A stretch of DNA of 64,000 bases, taken from assembly GCA_017651625.1 (NCBI GenBank), contig JAGCCP010000055.1:62001-126000 (forward strand), read 5' to 3'. Positions 8,318 to 17,279 of the stretch are shown here, piece by piece. Both the position numbers and the translations under genes were made by a program. The stretch comes from Candidatus Ruminimicrobiellum bubulum (GTDB taxonomy: Bacteria; Elusimicrobiota; Endomicrobiia; Endomicrobiales; Endomicrobiaceae). The notes beneath the pieces are model-generated. The model was not told where the DNA came from, made no database searches, and was given only the letters and a program-made list of their open reading frames with translations. How positions within the stretch are numbered: the first letter of the stretch is position 1; each line of letters begins with the position of its first letter.

Positions 8318-8973
8318 TATCTGTAATAATAGCAGCAAAAAATGCATCCAGGTATATTAAAGAAGCTATAGAAAGTGTTCAAAAACAAAATGTACAAGAT
8401 ATGGAAATGATAGTTGTATGTGATTCTTGTACCGATAATACAAAACAAATAGCTGAAGATTTGGGGTGTAAGACAATAGAAGTAAAATTTTCTCATATAG
8501 GAAAGACAAGAAATGCCGGACTTAAAGAGGCTAAAGGCGAGTATATTTTATACGTTGATTCCGATGATGTTATGGAAAAAGACGGTATATTGAATTTATA
8601 TAATGAGTTTTTAAAAGACAATACTGTTGAAGCCGTTTTCAGTATGTCGCATGAATTTGTTTCTCCCGAATTATCCGATGCGGATAAAGGCAAATTGAGA
8701 GCAAGACAAGACGATTATTTCGGCGCACTTGCCGGATGTTCCATAATAAAAAAAGAAGTTTTTGATAAAATAGGAACTTTTGATGAAGTTTTAAAAGCCG
8801 GTGATATTGTAGAATATCAAATAAGATTGCAACAAAAAAATATTAAGGTAAAAAAAATACCTGTTGTTACTTCGAGAAGAAGATTACATAATAATAATTT
8901 TGGCAGAAGTAATAAACAACAGGAATATAAAGATTATATTACGATTTTAAGAAACAAACTAAACAAAAAATAA
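8314..8973 (+). CDS. Family 2 glycosyltransferase
   Basis: This 219-residue protein begins ISVIIAAKNASRYIKEAIES and carries VVCDSCTDNT and VDSDDVM, which are GT2 nucleotide-sugar and metal-binding motifs. It is translationally coupled to the preceding GT2 (ATGA overlap). The two are paralogous in plan but clearly diverged. It ends the five-gene run that begins with the nucleotidyltransferase and converges on the radical SAM gene. There are no membrane segments, so it acts in the cytosol or at the inner membrane face. Confidence 0.87.
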   Translation: MISVIIAAKNASRYIKEAIESVQKQNVQDMEMIVVCDSCTDNTKQIAEDLGCKTIEVKFSHIGKTRNAGLKEAKGEYILYVDSDDVMEKDGILNLYNEFLKDNTVEAVFSMSHEFVSPELSDADKGKLRARQDDYFGALAGCSIIKKEVFDKIGTFDEVLKAGDIVEYQIRLQQKNIKVKKIPVVTSRRRLHNNNFGRSNKQQEYKDYITILRNKLNKK

Positions 8974-8983
8974 ATATAAAATA

Positions 8984-9829
8984 TTAGTCTATTTTTCCGT
9001 TCCAATCTGTTTCTTTAGGATTGTTTGAGCATCCCCAAGTTATGTAGTTAGCAACAATAGTGCAATATTTACATGTTTCTTCACTTTTGCGAAGATTTTT
9101 TAAAATTTGTTTTGCGGAATTAGAATAAATGTTTATTCCTTTAGGTACAGGAATATTTTTATTGAAATGTTTATTGTAAGTATCAATATATGCACATATC
9201 GGGCAAATATAAAAACTATCGTCTCTTAATATTGTGCAATATGCATGCCTGCAATTTTTAAAAGTTTTTTCTCTGTCGGATGTTCCCTTAGGATTTAAGT
9301 TAGCGGTAAAATTCATAATCATAGGTGTTACCGAATAGTTTATTTTAAAAGAAGAAAGTATTTCTTTCAATTTTTTTAGTTTGTTTTGAGTTGGCGGATA
9401 ATTTGATATTTGAATTGAAATATTGTTTTCATTTAAAGTCCGGAAAAATTCTTCCGACATCTTATCCAATAACAAACCGTTTGTAACTAATTCAATTTTG
9501 GAATAAGGTAAAGCCTTTCGAGATAAATTCAATATATTTATAATATCTGGATGCAATAAAGGTTCTCCGCCTAAAAGTCTGAATTTGATTATTTTCCCGA
9601 AAATACAATTTAATCTGCAGAGATGTATGTATAATATCGTTGCATCCAAAAACTTCGGTTCCGATATGTTTGAAAAGTGAGTACAACCGATACATTTTAA
9701 ATTGCAATGGTCAACAATATTAGTTTCGAAATAAGGAATGGTCGTTCCGTAAATAAGTGCACGAATTGCATACTTTATTTTTAGAAGTATCGGAAATTTA
9801 GTTTTCAAAAAATGTTTAATTTGTCCCAT
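8984..9829 (-). CDS. Radical SAM protein with C-terminal cysteine cluster (SPASM-like)
   Basis: The 281-residue protein has the radical SAM cluster C-x3-C-x2-C at Cys42, Cys46 and Cys49 (DHCNLKCIGCTHF), the LLGGEPLLHPD segment for SAM binding, and a TNG strand. The C-terminal half has further cysteines in CRHAYC, CPIC and CKYC, suggesting auxiliary iron-sulfur clusters as in SPASM enzymes. Such enzymes modify peptides or sugars. It lies opposite to, and convergent with, the PqqD-containing gene set 1.3 kb away. A functional link to that RRE protein is only inferred. Confidence 0.88.
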   Translation of the reverse strand: MGQIKHFLKTKFPILLKIKYAIRALIYGTTIPYFETNIVDHCNLKCIGCTHFSNISEPKFLDATILYIHLCRLNCIFGKIIKFRLLGGEPLLHPDIINILNLSRKALPYSKIELVTNGLLLDKMSEEFFRTLNENNISIQISNYPPTQNKLKKLKEILSSFKINYSVTPMIMNFTANLNPKGTSDREKTFKNCRHAYCTILRDDSFYICPICAYIDTYNKHFNKNIPVPKGINIYSNSAKQILKNLRKSEETCKYCTIVANYITWGCSNNPKETDWNGKID

Positions 9830-9867
9830 AGTTAATAGTGTATCAAAATATTATTATAATTTCTATG

Positions 9868-9897
9868 TTAACTGATATGGACTTAATTTGTTATAAT
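9868..9897 (+). promoter_or_regulatory. Promoter giving a very short leader for the GT2 gene at 9908
   Basis: TTAACT (9868-9873) and TATAAT (9892-9897) are 18 nt apart. The expected start site would be near 9904, only about 4 nt before the ATG at 9908, and no Shine-Dalgarno is visible, so the transcript may be leaderless or nearly so. A mirrored A/T-rich -10-like element for the divergent radical SAM gene lies near 9850. Confidence 0.45.
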
Positions 9898-9907
9898 AAA
9901 CAATGTT

Positions 9908-10918
9908 ATGAAAGATATTAAAGTGTCAATAATCATTCCTGTATATAATGTGGAGAAATATTTAAGACAATGTCTTGATAGTGTAATAAATCAAACATTT
10001 GAAGATATTGAGATAATTTGTATAAATGATTGTTCAACGGATAATTCTTTAAATATTTTAAAAGAATTTATTTTAAAAGATAATAGAATAAAAATAATAG
10101 ATTTGAATCAGAACAAAGGTGTTTCAAATGCCAGAAACGAAGGTGTAAAATTTGCAAAAGGTAAATATTTGACTTTTATAGATTCTGATGATTGGGTTAC
10201 AAAAGATTATGTGGAAGTTTTGTACAACAGTATAGAAAAATATAATACAGACTTTGTGGTTGCAAATCAGTTGTTGTTTAATAATATAACTCGTAAAATA
10301 ACAATAGTATCCGATAGCTCTAAAATAATTTACGATAAATTGTTCTATGAAAAAAAAGATAAGGATATGATTTTACAAAATATTGCTTATGTGCAAATGA
10401 GTACAATATGGGCAAATATATTTAAAAGAAGTTTTATTTCAGAAAATAACCTGTCTTTTAAAGAAGTAAAACTTGAAGATGTTTTGTTTATGTGGGAAGT
10501 ATTTATAAAAGCACACAGTTTTATTTTTATAAGAAATTCTGTTTATTATTATAGAATTGCCATAGAAAACTCTAATGCCGTTTCTCATTCTGTTAATGAC
10601 AAATTAAAATCTTTCTGTTACATGAAAAAGTTGACACAAGAAAAATTTAAAGAATACCTTACATATTGTTATACATATATTTCACTAAAAAGTGCGATAC
10701 TTATGGAAAAGTTGTCTTTAAGAGAATCTAAAGAAAATTTTTATAAGGTAAGGAAATTAATTTATGATAAAAGTTATAAAGTTGATTATAGTTATATAAA
10801 TTTTAGAGATAAAATACGATTATTTGTTTTCTCTTTTTGTTTAAAACATAATATAAATTATTATTTTATTGCAAAATTGCACAGAAAATTTAACCCAATA
10901 AGACTAGTGAAAAGATAA
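9908..10918 (+). CDS. Family 2 glycosyltransferase (WfgD/EpsH-like)
   Basis: The 336-residue protein starts VSIIIPVYNVEKYLRQCLDS and contains NDCSTDNSLNIL and FIDSDDW, the GT-A core of capsule/O-antigen GT2 enzymes in the first 110 residues. The basic C-terminal third is probably membrane-associated. It is closely related to the GT2 proteins at 15383, 21155 and 22177, so the cluster has expanded one ancestral gene. It converges with the GT8 gene at 10922, with a 3-nt gap. Confidence 0.9.
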   Translation: MKDIKVSIIIPVYNVEKYLRQCLDSVINQTFEDIEIICINDCSTDNSLNILKEFILKDNRIKIIDLNQNKGVSNARNEGVKFAKGKYLTFIDSDDWVTKDYVEVLYNSIEKYNTDFVVANQLLFNNITRKITIVSDSSKIIYDKLFYEKKDKDMILQNIAYVQMSTIWANIFKRSFISENNLSFKEVKLEDVLFMWEVFIKAHSFIFIRNSVYYYRIAIENSNAVSHSVNDKLKSFCYMKKLTQEKFKEYLTYCYTYISLKSAILMEKLSLRESKENFYKVRKLIYDKSYKVDYSYINFRDKIRLFVFSFCLKHNINYYFIAKLHRKFNPIRLVKR

Positions 10919-10921
10919 AAT

Positions 10922-11917
10922 TTATTTGGAAATTTTGAATTTTAAAAGAGAAAATATTTTTATTTCAAAACAATATTGTTTTTGTGATACTTTTATTACA
11001 GGTGATAATACAAATCTTAAAATATAATAAAAATTTTTTATAAGAAAGAAAGCAAATTGTATACAAATTTTTAATTTATATTTAAAATCGTAATTGACAC
11101 TAAACGGCGTTAGTTTTTCATATTTCAAATAATACTTCCTCAAAGGACAATATGTATTCCATGGCTTTCTGTTGTTTGTGTAGTGAACGATTTTAGGATC
11201 TTTTATAACTCGTAACAGTTGTTTTCTTAGAGGATGATTTAACAAAATACTTAGCTGATAAAAAATAAATACCTGTAAATTGTAAGAAAGATCAAGAATT
11301 TTTATTTTACCTTTACAAACCAAATTTATGGCGGTTTGATCATGGTAAACAAGTTTATCGCCGTATTGTTCTACAACATCAAACAATTTTTGCGATATTT
11401 TATCTTGTCTCCATTTTTTTAAGTTTATTAATAAAACTCCGCTGTTTACATAGGTGTCAAAATATTTAAATGAACACATCCTGTCAAAATAAAATCCGAT
11501 ATCTTCTACCGCACCTATATAAAAGTCTGTTATATCCTGCATAAATAGTTTCTTTATTTCCGATAGTACTATAACATCACAGTCAAGATATAATACTTTA
11601 TCTGTATCTTTTAATAAATCTGCTATGAGAAATCTAAAGTATGCCGTCTTTGTTATATAGCTGCATTTAAAATCCGGGAAGTTACAAAAAATTGAAGGCT
11701 CTATTTTTATAAAAGATATTTCACAATCTTTTATATTCTTTAAACTTAAAATTTTGCTTTTATTTTCATACGAAACATCTTGTTCCAAAATAAAAATACG
11801 TAAATCTGTTTCAGAAGAAGAGTTTTTTAATATTGAAGTTATTGCGCAGGATAGAGGCCTTATGTAATTATTATCTGTTGTAAAACATATATTAATTTTT
11901 TCTCTAATGGTGTCCAT
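10922..11917 (-). CDS. Family 8 glycosyltransferase (LgtC/GspA-like)
   Basis: The 331-residue protein begins INICFTTDNNYIRPLSCAITSI and has the GT8 metal-binding D-C-D motif in VLYLDCDVIVL, with NSGVLLINLKKWR and HDQTAINLV further on. GT8 enzymes are retaining galactosyl- or glucosyltransferases acting on LPS cores and related glycans. A basic, hydrophobic C-terminal region may anchor it to the inner membrane. It is transcribed against most of the cluster and is divergent from glf. Confidence 0.9.
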   Translation of the reverse strand: MDTIREKINICFTTDNNYIRPLSCAITSILKNSSSETDLRIFILEQDVSYENKSKILSLKNIKDCEISFIKIEPSIFCNFPDFKCSYITKTAYFRFLIADLLKDTDKVLYLDCDVIVLSEIKKLFMQDITDFYIGAVEDIGFYFDRMCSFKYFDTYVNSGVLLINLKKWRQDKISQKLFDVVEQYGDKLVYHDQTAINLVCKGKIKILDLSYNLQVFIFYQLSILLNHPLRKQLLRVIKDPKIVHYTNNRKPWNTYCPLRKYYLKYEKLTPFSVNYDFKYKLKICIQFAFFLIKNFYYILRFVLSPVIKVSQKQYCFEIKIFSLLKFKISK

Positions 11918-11946
11918 GTCTTTTTGTTCTAATATTCATTTAAATT

Positions 11947-11975
11947 TTGTATATTATATCAAATAATGTTATAAA
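11947..11975 (+). promoter_or_regulatory. Possible promoter of glf
   Basis: TTGTAT (11947-11952) and TATAAA (11970-11975), separated by 17 nt with a TG just before the -10, lie in the divergent GT8-glf spacer. The Shine-Dalgarno aaagg (11999-12003) then precedes the ATG at 12011. The -35 is weak. Confidence 0.35.
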
Positions 11976-12010
11976 ACGATTTGAATTTTATGTTATTGAA
12001 AGGAATATAT

Positions 12011-13126
12011 ATGAAATACGATTACTTGGTGGTTGGTTGTGGCTTATATGGTGTCGTTTTTGCAAGACAAGCCGCAAATAAAGGTAAAAAAGTTTTAATA
12101 ATAGAAAAAAGAAATCATATTGCAGGAAATATTTATACGGAAGAGATAGAGGGAATAAATGTTCATAGATATGGACCTCACATATTTCATACTAACAACA
12201 AAAAAGTTTGGAATTTTATAAATAATTTCGTTGAATTTAACAGGTATACAAATTCACCGATAGCAAAATATAAAGACGAGCTTTTTTCGTTACCGTTCAG
12301 TATGTTTACATTTAACAAAATGTGGGGTTGTATTACTCCCGAAGAAGCAAAAAAAATAATAAATGAACAAAAAAAAGAAATACAATATGAACCTAAAAAT
12401 TTGGAAGAACAGGCTGTCAGTTTAGTAGGAAGAGATATCTTTGAAAAATTGATAAAAGGTTATACCGAAAAACAGTGGGGGAGAAACTGCAAAAATTTAC
12501 CACCGTTTATTATCAAAAGATTACCGGTGAGATACACTTACGACAACAATTACTTTAACGCTTTATATCAAGGTATTCCCATTGGAGGATATACAAAACT
12601 TATAGAGAAAATGTTGGATGGTATAGAAGTAAAATTAAATGAAGATTATTTAAAAAACAGACAATATTATAATTCTATCGCGGAGAAAATCATTTATACC
12701 GGTGCAATTGATGCATATTTCGATTATAAATTGGGAACTTTAGAGTATAGAACGGTTAGATTCGAAGATGAAATATTAGATGTGCCCAATTTTCAAGGTA
12801 ATGCCATAGTTAATTATACCGATAAAGAAACATCGTGGACCAGAATTATAGAACACAAATGGTTCCAATTCGGTAAAGACGAAAACGGGAACGATTTGCC
12901 GAAGACAATAATATCAAAAGAATTTTCAAAAGAGTGGACTAAGAATGACGAACCATATTATCCTGTTAATGATGAAAAAAATAATACTTTATATTTAAAA
13001 TATAAAGATTTAGCGGAAAAGGAAAAAAATGTTTTCTTCGGTGGCAGACTTGGTGAATATAAATACTACGACATGGATAAAGTTATAGAATCTGCTCTAA
13101 ATTTCTGTGAAAAAGAATTAAAATAA
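12011..13126 (+). CDS. glf: UDP-galactopyranose mutase
   Basis: This 371-residue flavoenzyme interconverts UDP-galactopyranose and UDP-galactofuranose, the donor for Galf residues. The N-terminal FAD loop is VVGCGLYGVVFA, followed by HRYGPHIFHT, the K-x-x-x-P-F strand LFSLPFSMFTF and the TEKQWG block, all characteristic of bacterial UGM. The start at 12011 follows aaagg at a 7-nt spacing and gives the usual MKYDYLVVG start; an upstream in-frame ATG at 11981 has no support. Its presence implies galactofuranose in the polysaccharide made by this cluster. Confidence 0.96.
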   Translation: MKYDYLVVGCGLYGVVFARQAANKGKKVLIIEKRNHIAGNIYTEEIEGINVHRYGPHIFHTNNKKVWNFINNFVEFNRYTNSPIAKYKDELFSLPFSMFTFNKMWGCITPEEAKKIINEQKKEIQYEPKNLEEQAVSLVGRDIFEKLIKGYTEKQWGRNCKNLPPFIIKRLPVRYTYDNNYFNALYQGIPIGGYTKLIEKMLDGIEVKLNEDYLKNRQYYNSIAEKIIYTGAIDAYFDYKLGTLEYRTVRFEDEILDVPNFQGNAIVNYTDKETSWTRIIEHKWFQFGKDENGNDLPKTIISKEFSKEWTKNDEPYYPVNDEKNNTLYLKYKDLAEKEKNVFFGGRLGEYKYYDMDKVIESALNFCEKELK

Positions 13127-13150
13127 TATTAATGCCTAAATCTGTATAAT

Positions 13151-14605
13151 ATGCAAAAACAAAAATCATTAAAATTAAATTTCATTATGAATGCAGTTTT
13201 AACGGCTTCTTCAATTGTGTTTCCGTTAATCATATATCCGTATATTTCAAGAATTCTATTGCCGGAAGGAGTAGGTAAAGTTGCTTTAGCGGTTTCAATT
13301 ATTTCTTTCTTTACTATATTTTCACAACTCGGAATTCCGGTGTATGGCCTTAGACTTACTGCACAGCTTAGGGATGACAAAGAAAATTTAACAAAAGCAG
13401 TTCAAGAGTTGTTCATCATTAATATGATTACAACTTTTATAACATATGCAGCGTTGATTATGGCTATATTTTATCTCCCGCAAGTGAGAGGTGAAAAATG
13501 GTTATATATCGTTCTAAGTTCTTCAATAATTTTAAATACGGTAGGTATGGAATGGTTATTTAAAGGCTTGGAAGAATATACATATATAACTGTTCGTTCA
13601 ATAATATTTAAGGTGATAGGAATCATTTTGATACTTTTATTGGTTCATTCAAAAAAGGATTATATTATTTATGGTGCAATAACAATAGTGTCGGGATATT
13701 TGGCTTTTATATTAAATTTTATTTGCTCGTTTAGGTGGATAAATTTTAAACCGTTAAAAAATTATAATTTAAAAAAACATTTAAAACCTATTTTTGTTTT
13801 TTTTGCAATGGCTTGTGCAATAACTGTGTATACTAATTTAGACACCGTTATGTTAGGTTTCATGAAAACTAATACGGATGTAGGATATTATAGTGTTGTA
13901 ATAAAAATAAAAAATGTATTAATAAGTTTAATTACATCTTTGGGTGCAGTATTACTTCCTAGATGTTCTTATTATATTAAAAATAATTTGTTAGACGAAT
14001 TTAGAACAATTTCGTTTAAAGCTATGAGTTTTATTTTTGTACTTTCAATACCATTAATGATGTATTTCATGATTTTTGCTAAATATACCATTCTGTTTTT
14101 GTTTGGTTCGGCATTTAACGATTCTGTTATTCCCATGCAGGTTATTATGCCAACTTTACTGTTTATAGGAATTACAAATTTAATAGGATTTCAAATAATG
14201 GTTCCGTTAGGGAAAGAAAATTTAGTTCTGTATTCGGTAATTTTAGGAAGTATTACAGACGTTATACTGAACTTCATTTTAATTCCGAAATATTCTGCTG
14301 CCGGAGCAGCATTGGGAACGGTATTTGCGGAATTGGTTGTGTTAATTTTTCAAGTTGTTGTGATGAAAAAATATGTTCTCAATAATATAAAAAATCAAGA
14401 GTATATTAAACTTATATCCGCCCTTTTATTTGCTGTAACAATTTCTCTGTGTTTAGTAAAATTTAGTTATAACAACTTTTTTGCTATAATAATTTCCGCT
14501 TTATCTTTTTTTGTTGTATATATAACAACTTTGTATTTAACAAAAGAGAAAATAACGGTTGAAATATTTAACACAATAACTTTAAAATTAAAAAAGGTTT
14601 TTTAA
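13151..14605 (+). CDS. Polysaccharide flippase (Wzx, MATE/PST family)
   Basis: The 484-residue protein has about 12-14 hydrophobic helices and the PST-family start QKQKSLKLNFIMNAVLTASS followed by IIYPYISRILLPEGVGKV. It would flip the undecaprenyl-linked repeat unit to the periplasmic side. No Shine-Dalgarno precedes the ATG, but the N-terminal match supports this start. It sits 24 nt after glf and 1 nt before the next gene. Confidence 0.92.
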   Translation: MQKQKSLKLNFIMNAVLTASSIVFPLIIYPYISRILLPEGVGKVALAVSIISFFTIFSQLGIPVYGLRLTAQLRDDKENLTKAVQELFIINMITTFITYAALIMAIFYLPQVRGEKWLYIVLSSSIILNTVGMEWLFKGLEEYTYITVRSIIFKVIGIILILLLVHSKKDYIIYGAITIVSGYLAFILNFICSFRWINFKPLKNYNLKKHLKPIFVFFAMACAITVYTNLDTVMLGFMKTNTDVGYYSVVIKIKNVLISLITSLGAVLLPRCSYYIKNNLLDEFRTISFKAMSFIFVLSIPLMMYFMIFAKYTILFLFGSAFNDSVIPMQVIMPTLLFIGITNLIGFQIMVPLGKENLVLYSVILGSITDVILNFILIPKYSAAGAALGTVFAELVVLIFQVVVMKKYVLNNIKNQEYIKLISALLFAVTISLCLVKFSYNNFFAIIISALSFFVVYITTLYLTKEKITVEIFNTITLKLKKVF

Positions 14606-14606
14606 T

Positions 14607-15380
14607 GTGGACATAAAAATCATAGTAGCAACTCATAAACGATATAAAATGCCGAAAGAGGATATTTATCTTCCTTTATATGTAGGAGCCGAAGGAAAAG
14701 AAAGTATTGGATTTGTCGGTGATAATATTGGTGAAAATATATCAATAAAAAATCCTTTTTGGTGTGAACTTACGGGCTTATATTGGGCTTGGAAAAATTT
14801 AAGTTATGATTATTTAGGTCTTGTTCATTATAGAAGACATTTTAAGGGGAAAAATAAAGGTAATGATAAATTTTCAAAAATAATTGACAGACGAGAATTG
14901 GAAAAAATATTGGAAGAAACAGATATTGTTCTTCCTAACAAAAGGCATTATTTCATAGAAACGTTATATTCTCATTACGAACATACCCATTATATTGAAG
15001 ATTTGGAAAAGTCAAAAAAAATATTAGAAGAAAAATATCCGCAATATTTGAATGCGTTTAATGTTGTAACAAAAAGAAGATCGGGACATATGTTTAATAT
15101 GTTTATTATGAAAAAAGAACTTGCAAATAGTTATTGCAGTTTTATTTTTGATATTTTATTTGAATTGGAAAAACAGACAAATCCTCTGCAATATAATAAA
15201 TATCAGGCAAGACTTTACGGATATATCTCGGAACTTTTACTTGATGTTTGGATAGAACAAAACGAATTAAAATATAAAGAAGTTCCTTTTATCAATATGG
15301 AAAAAACAAATTGGTTAAAAAAAGGCAGCAGTTTCTTAAAAGCCAAGTTTTTTGGTAAAAAATATAACGGAAGTTTTTAA
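14607..15380 (+). CDS. DUF4422 protein, probable glycosyltransferase
   Basis: The 257-residue protein matches the DUF4422 family of capsule clusters. It starts MDIKIIVATHKRYKMP, with ENISIKNPFWCELTGLYWAWKN and LGLVHYRRHF, and later HMFNMFIMKK. The start is GTG at 14607, because the overlapping ATG two bases upstream runs into a stop after three codons. The Shine-Dalgarno aaaagg lies about 10 nt upstream. The family is thought to transfer sugars, but the donor is unknown. Confidence 0.85.
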   Translation: MDIKIIVATHKRYKMPKEDIYLPLYVGAEGKESIGFVGDNIGENISIKNPFWCELTGLYWAWKNLSYDYLGLVHYRRHFKGKNKGNDKFSKIIDRRELEKILEETDIVLPNKRHYFIETLYSHYEHTHYIEDLEKSKKILEEKYPQYLNAFNVVTKRRSGHMFNMFIMKKELANSYCSFIFDILFELEKQTNPLQYNKYQARLYGYISELLLDVWIEQNELKYKEVPFINMEKTNWLKKGSSFLKAKFFGKKYNGSF

Positions 15381-15382
15381 AA

Positions 15383-16369
15383 ATGAATGAAAATCCGAAA
15401 GTTTCTATAATAATACCCGTATATAATGTTGAACAATATCTGAGACAATGTTTGGATAGTGTCATCAATCAAACATATAAAAATTTAGAAATAATTTGTG
15501 TAGATGACGGATCAACCGATAATAGCGGTAAAATATGTGAGGAATATACTTTAAAGGATAACAGAATAAAAGTAATACATAAAGAAAACGGCGGAATTTC
15601 GAGTGCAAGAAATGTTGGATTGGGGGTATTAGTCGGTAAATATGTCTCTTTTGTAGATGCCGATGATTATTTGGAAAATAATTTTATTGAAAAATTGGTT
15701 GAAGTCCGAGCAGATATCACACTTTGTTCTTTTTACAAAGAATATCCTTTTAATAGTGAAAAAAACATTATTACAAATGCAAAAATATCGAAGACCAAAG
15801 ATGAATTTATATGCGATATATTAAGTTTTCAAAAAGCAACAGGATGTGCATGGGCAAGACTTTTTAATGCAAAATTTTTAAAAGAAAACAACCTTTTGTA
15901 TGATGAAAGTTTAAAAGTGGCTGAAGATGCTGATTTTTCTTTAAGGACTGCACACTATAATTCTCAGATTGTTTATATTCCCGAAGTTCTATACCATTAT
16001 AATTTTTCATCGGGTTCAATTGTCAGAAAATTTAATAAGTCTTATTTTGAATGTTATAAAAAATCATTAAATAAAATGGAACACATAATTGATAAAACAA
16101 AATATTTAATTCAGTGGAATAACTTTGTTGCACATCATTTGTTGCTCATATGTGTTAATTATTGTTTCAATTTGTCAAATAAAAATTCATATAATAAGAA
16201 AAAACAAATGTTGAAGGAAGTGTTGAAAGAAGAAATGTTTGAAAACAGTGTGAAAGTATCATGTTTGAGAGATTTTCCGTTATCTAAAAGAATAACATTG
16301 TTTTGTTTAAAACATAAAATATATTTTGTTGTTTATATTATTTCAATAATACGAAATAAAATCAGATAG
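15383..16369 (+). CDS. Family 2 glycosyltransferase
   Basis: The 328-residue protein starts VSIIIPVYNVEQYLRQCLDS and has VDDGSTDNSGKI and FVDADDY, the GT-A core, within residues 1-105. A further conserved patch with AEDADFSLR (about 180-190) is the acceptor-side acidic motif. It belongs to the same paralogous set as the proteins at 9908, 21155 and 22177. It follows DUF4422 by 2 nt, so it is co-transcribed with it. Confidence 0.9.
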   Translation: MNENPKVSIIIPVYNVEQYLRQCLDSVINQTYKNLEIICVDDGSTDNSGKICEEYTLKDNRIKVIHKENGGISSARNVGLGVLVGKYVSFVDADDYLENNFIEKLVEVRADITLCSFYKEYPFNSEKNIITNAKISKTKDEFICDILSFQKATGCAWARLFNAKFLKENNLLYDESLKVAEDADFSLRTAHYNSQIVYIPEVLYHYNFSSGSIVRKFNKSYFECYKKSLNKMEHIIDKTKYLIQWNNFVAHHLLLICVNYCFNLSNKNSYNKKKQMLKEVLKEEMFENSVKVSCLRDFPLSKRITLFCLKHKIYFVVYIISIIRNKIR

Positions 16370-16393
16370 GCAATATAAAGGGAGTATTAAATT

Positions 16394-17266
16394 ATGTCGC
16401 AAGCAATTTTAATTTTAGCTCATAAAGATGCAGATTTTGTTTATAGATTATCAAAGTTTTTAAAACAAAAATTTAATGTTTATGTGCATTTTGATACAAA
16501 ATTTAGTTTAAGCCGAGAAACAAAAGAAAAATTTAATGAGGCAAACATTTTTGTTTGTCAGGAATTTAATGTCCACTGGGCTGCGTTTAGTATTGTTGAA
16601 GCTGAATTATTTTTAATGAAAGAGGCTTTAAAAAACAAAGATAACACTTTCTTTCATTTAATATCAGGCCAAGATTTTCCTGCAAAAGATATAAATGATA
16701 TTTTTGAGTTCTATGAAAATAATACAAATATTTACATGACTTATGTTCTTTCAAAATCTTACAAGAATGGCAGTTCTTATGAAAGAGTGTTGTATTGGCA
16801 AAAGTATTATTTTGATTTTGATAAACTTAAAAGAAAATCTTTATATGGGAAAATATATCATAGAATATCAATTTTATATCAAATGTTAACAGGTGTAAAC
16901 AAATTTAAAGATTTAGGAATAAAAGAGGATATGTATTATGGATCTAACTGGATAGATATTTCAAGAGAACCATTGGAATATATGGTTAATTTCTTGGAAA
17001 ATAATAAAAATTGGTATATGTTATTTAAAACGAGTGCATTTTCTGATGAATCTGTTTTTCAAACAATATTGTGTAATTCGGAATATAAAGATAGAATAAT
17101 AAATAATAATCACAGATATATACTGCATAGACATAGAAATGGTCCTAAAATTCTGAATATGGAAGACTACGGTAAATTAAAAAACGGAGATTATCATTTT
17201 GCAAGGAAAGTAGATGAAAACATTTCTAAGGAGTTGATTGTAAATTTGCAGAAGAATTTTTATTAG
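16394..17266 (+). CDS. Core-2/I-branching-like glycosyltransferase (GT14)
   Basis: The 290-residue protein resembles bacterial GT14 enzymes of the beta-1,6-N-acetylglucosaminyltransferase type. It has AILILAHKDADFVYRLSKFL at the start, then VYVHFDTK, FHLISGQDFPAK and YGSNWIDISRE, all typical of this family. It probably branches the polysaccharide. A good Shine-Dalgarno (aaagggag, ending 10 nt before ATG) fixes the start. It is followed 13 nt later by the WbsX-like gene. Confidence 0.85.
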   Translation: MSQAILILAHKDADFVYRLSKFLKQKFNVYVHFDTKFSLSRETKEKFNEANIFVCQEFNVHWAAFSIVEAELFLMKEALKNKDNTFFHLISGQDFPAKDINDIFEFYENNTNIYMTYVLSKSYKNGSSYERVLYWQKYYFDFDKLKRKSLYGKIYHRISILYQMLTGVNKFKDLGIKEDMYYGSNWIDISREPLEYMVNFLENNKNWYMLFKTSAFSDESVFQTILCNSEYKDRIINNNHRYILHRHRNGPKILNMEDYGKLKNGDYHFARKVDENISKELIVNLQKNFY

Positions 17267-17279
17267 GTTGGTTTCGAAA

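Noticed and set aside
13145-13150. TATAAT directly before the flippase ATG
   Set aside because: Transcription would start inside the gene after the ATG. The flippase is more simply co-transcribed with glf, 24 nt upstream.
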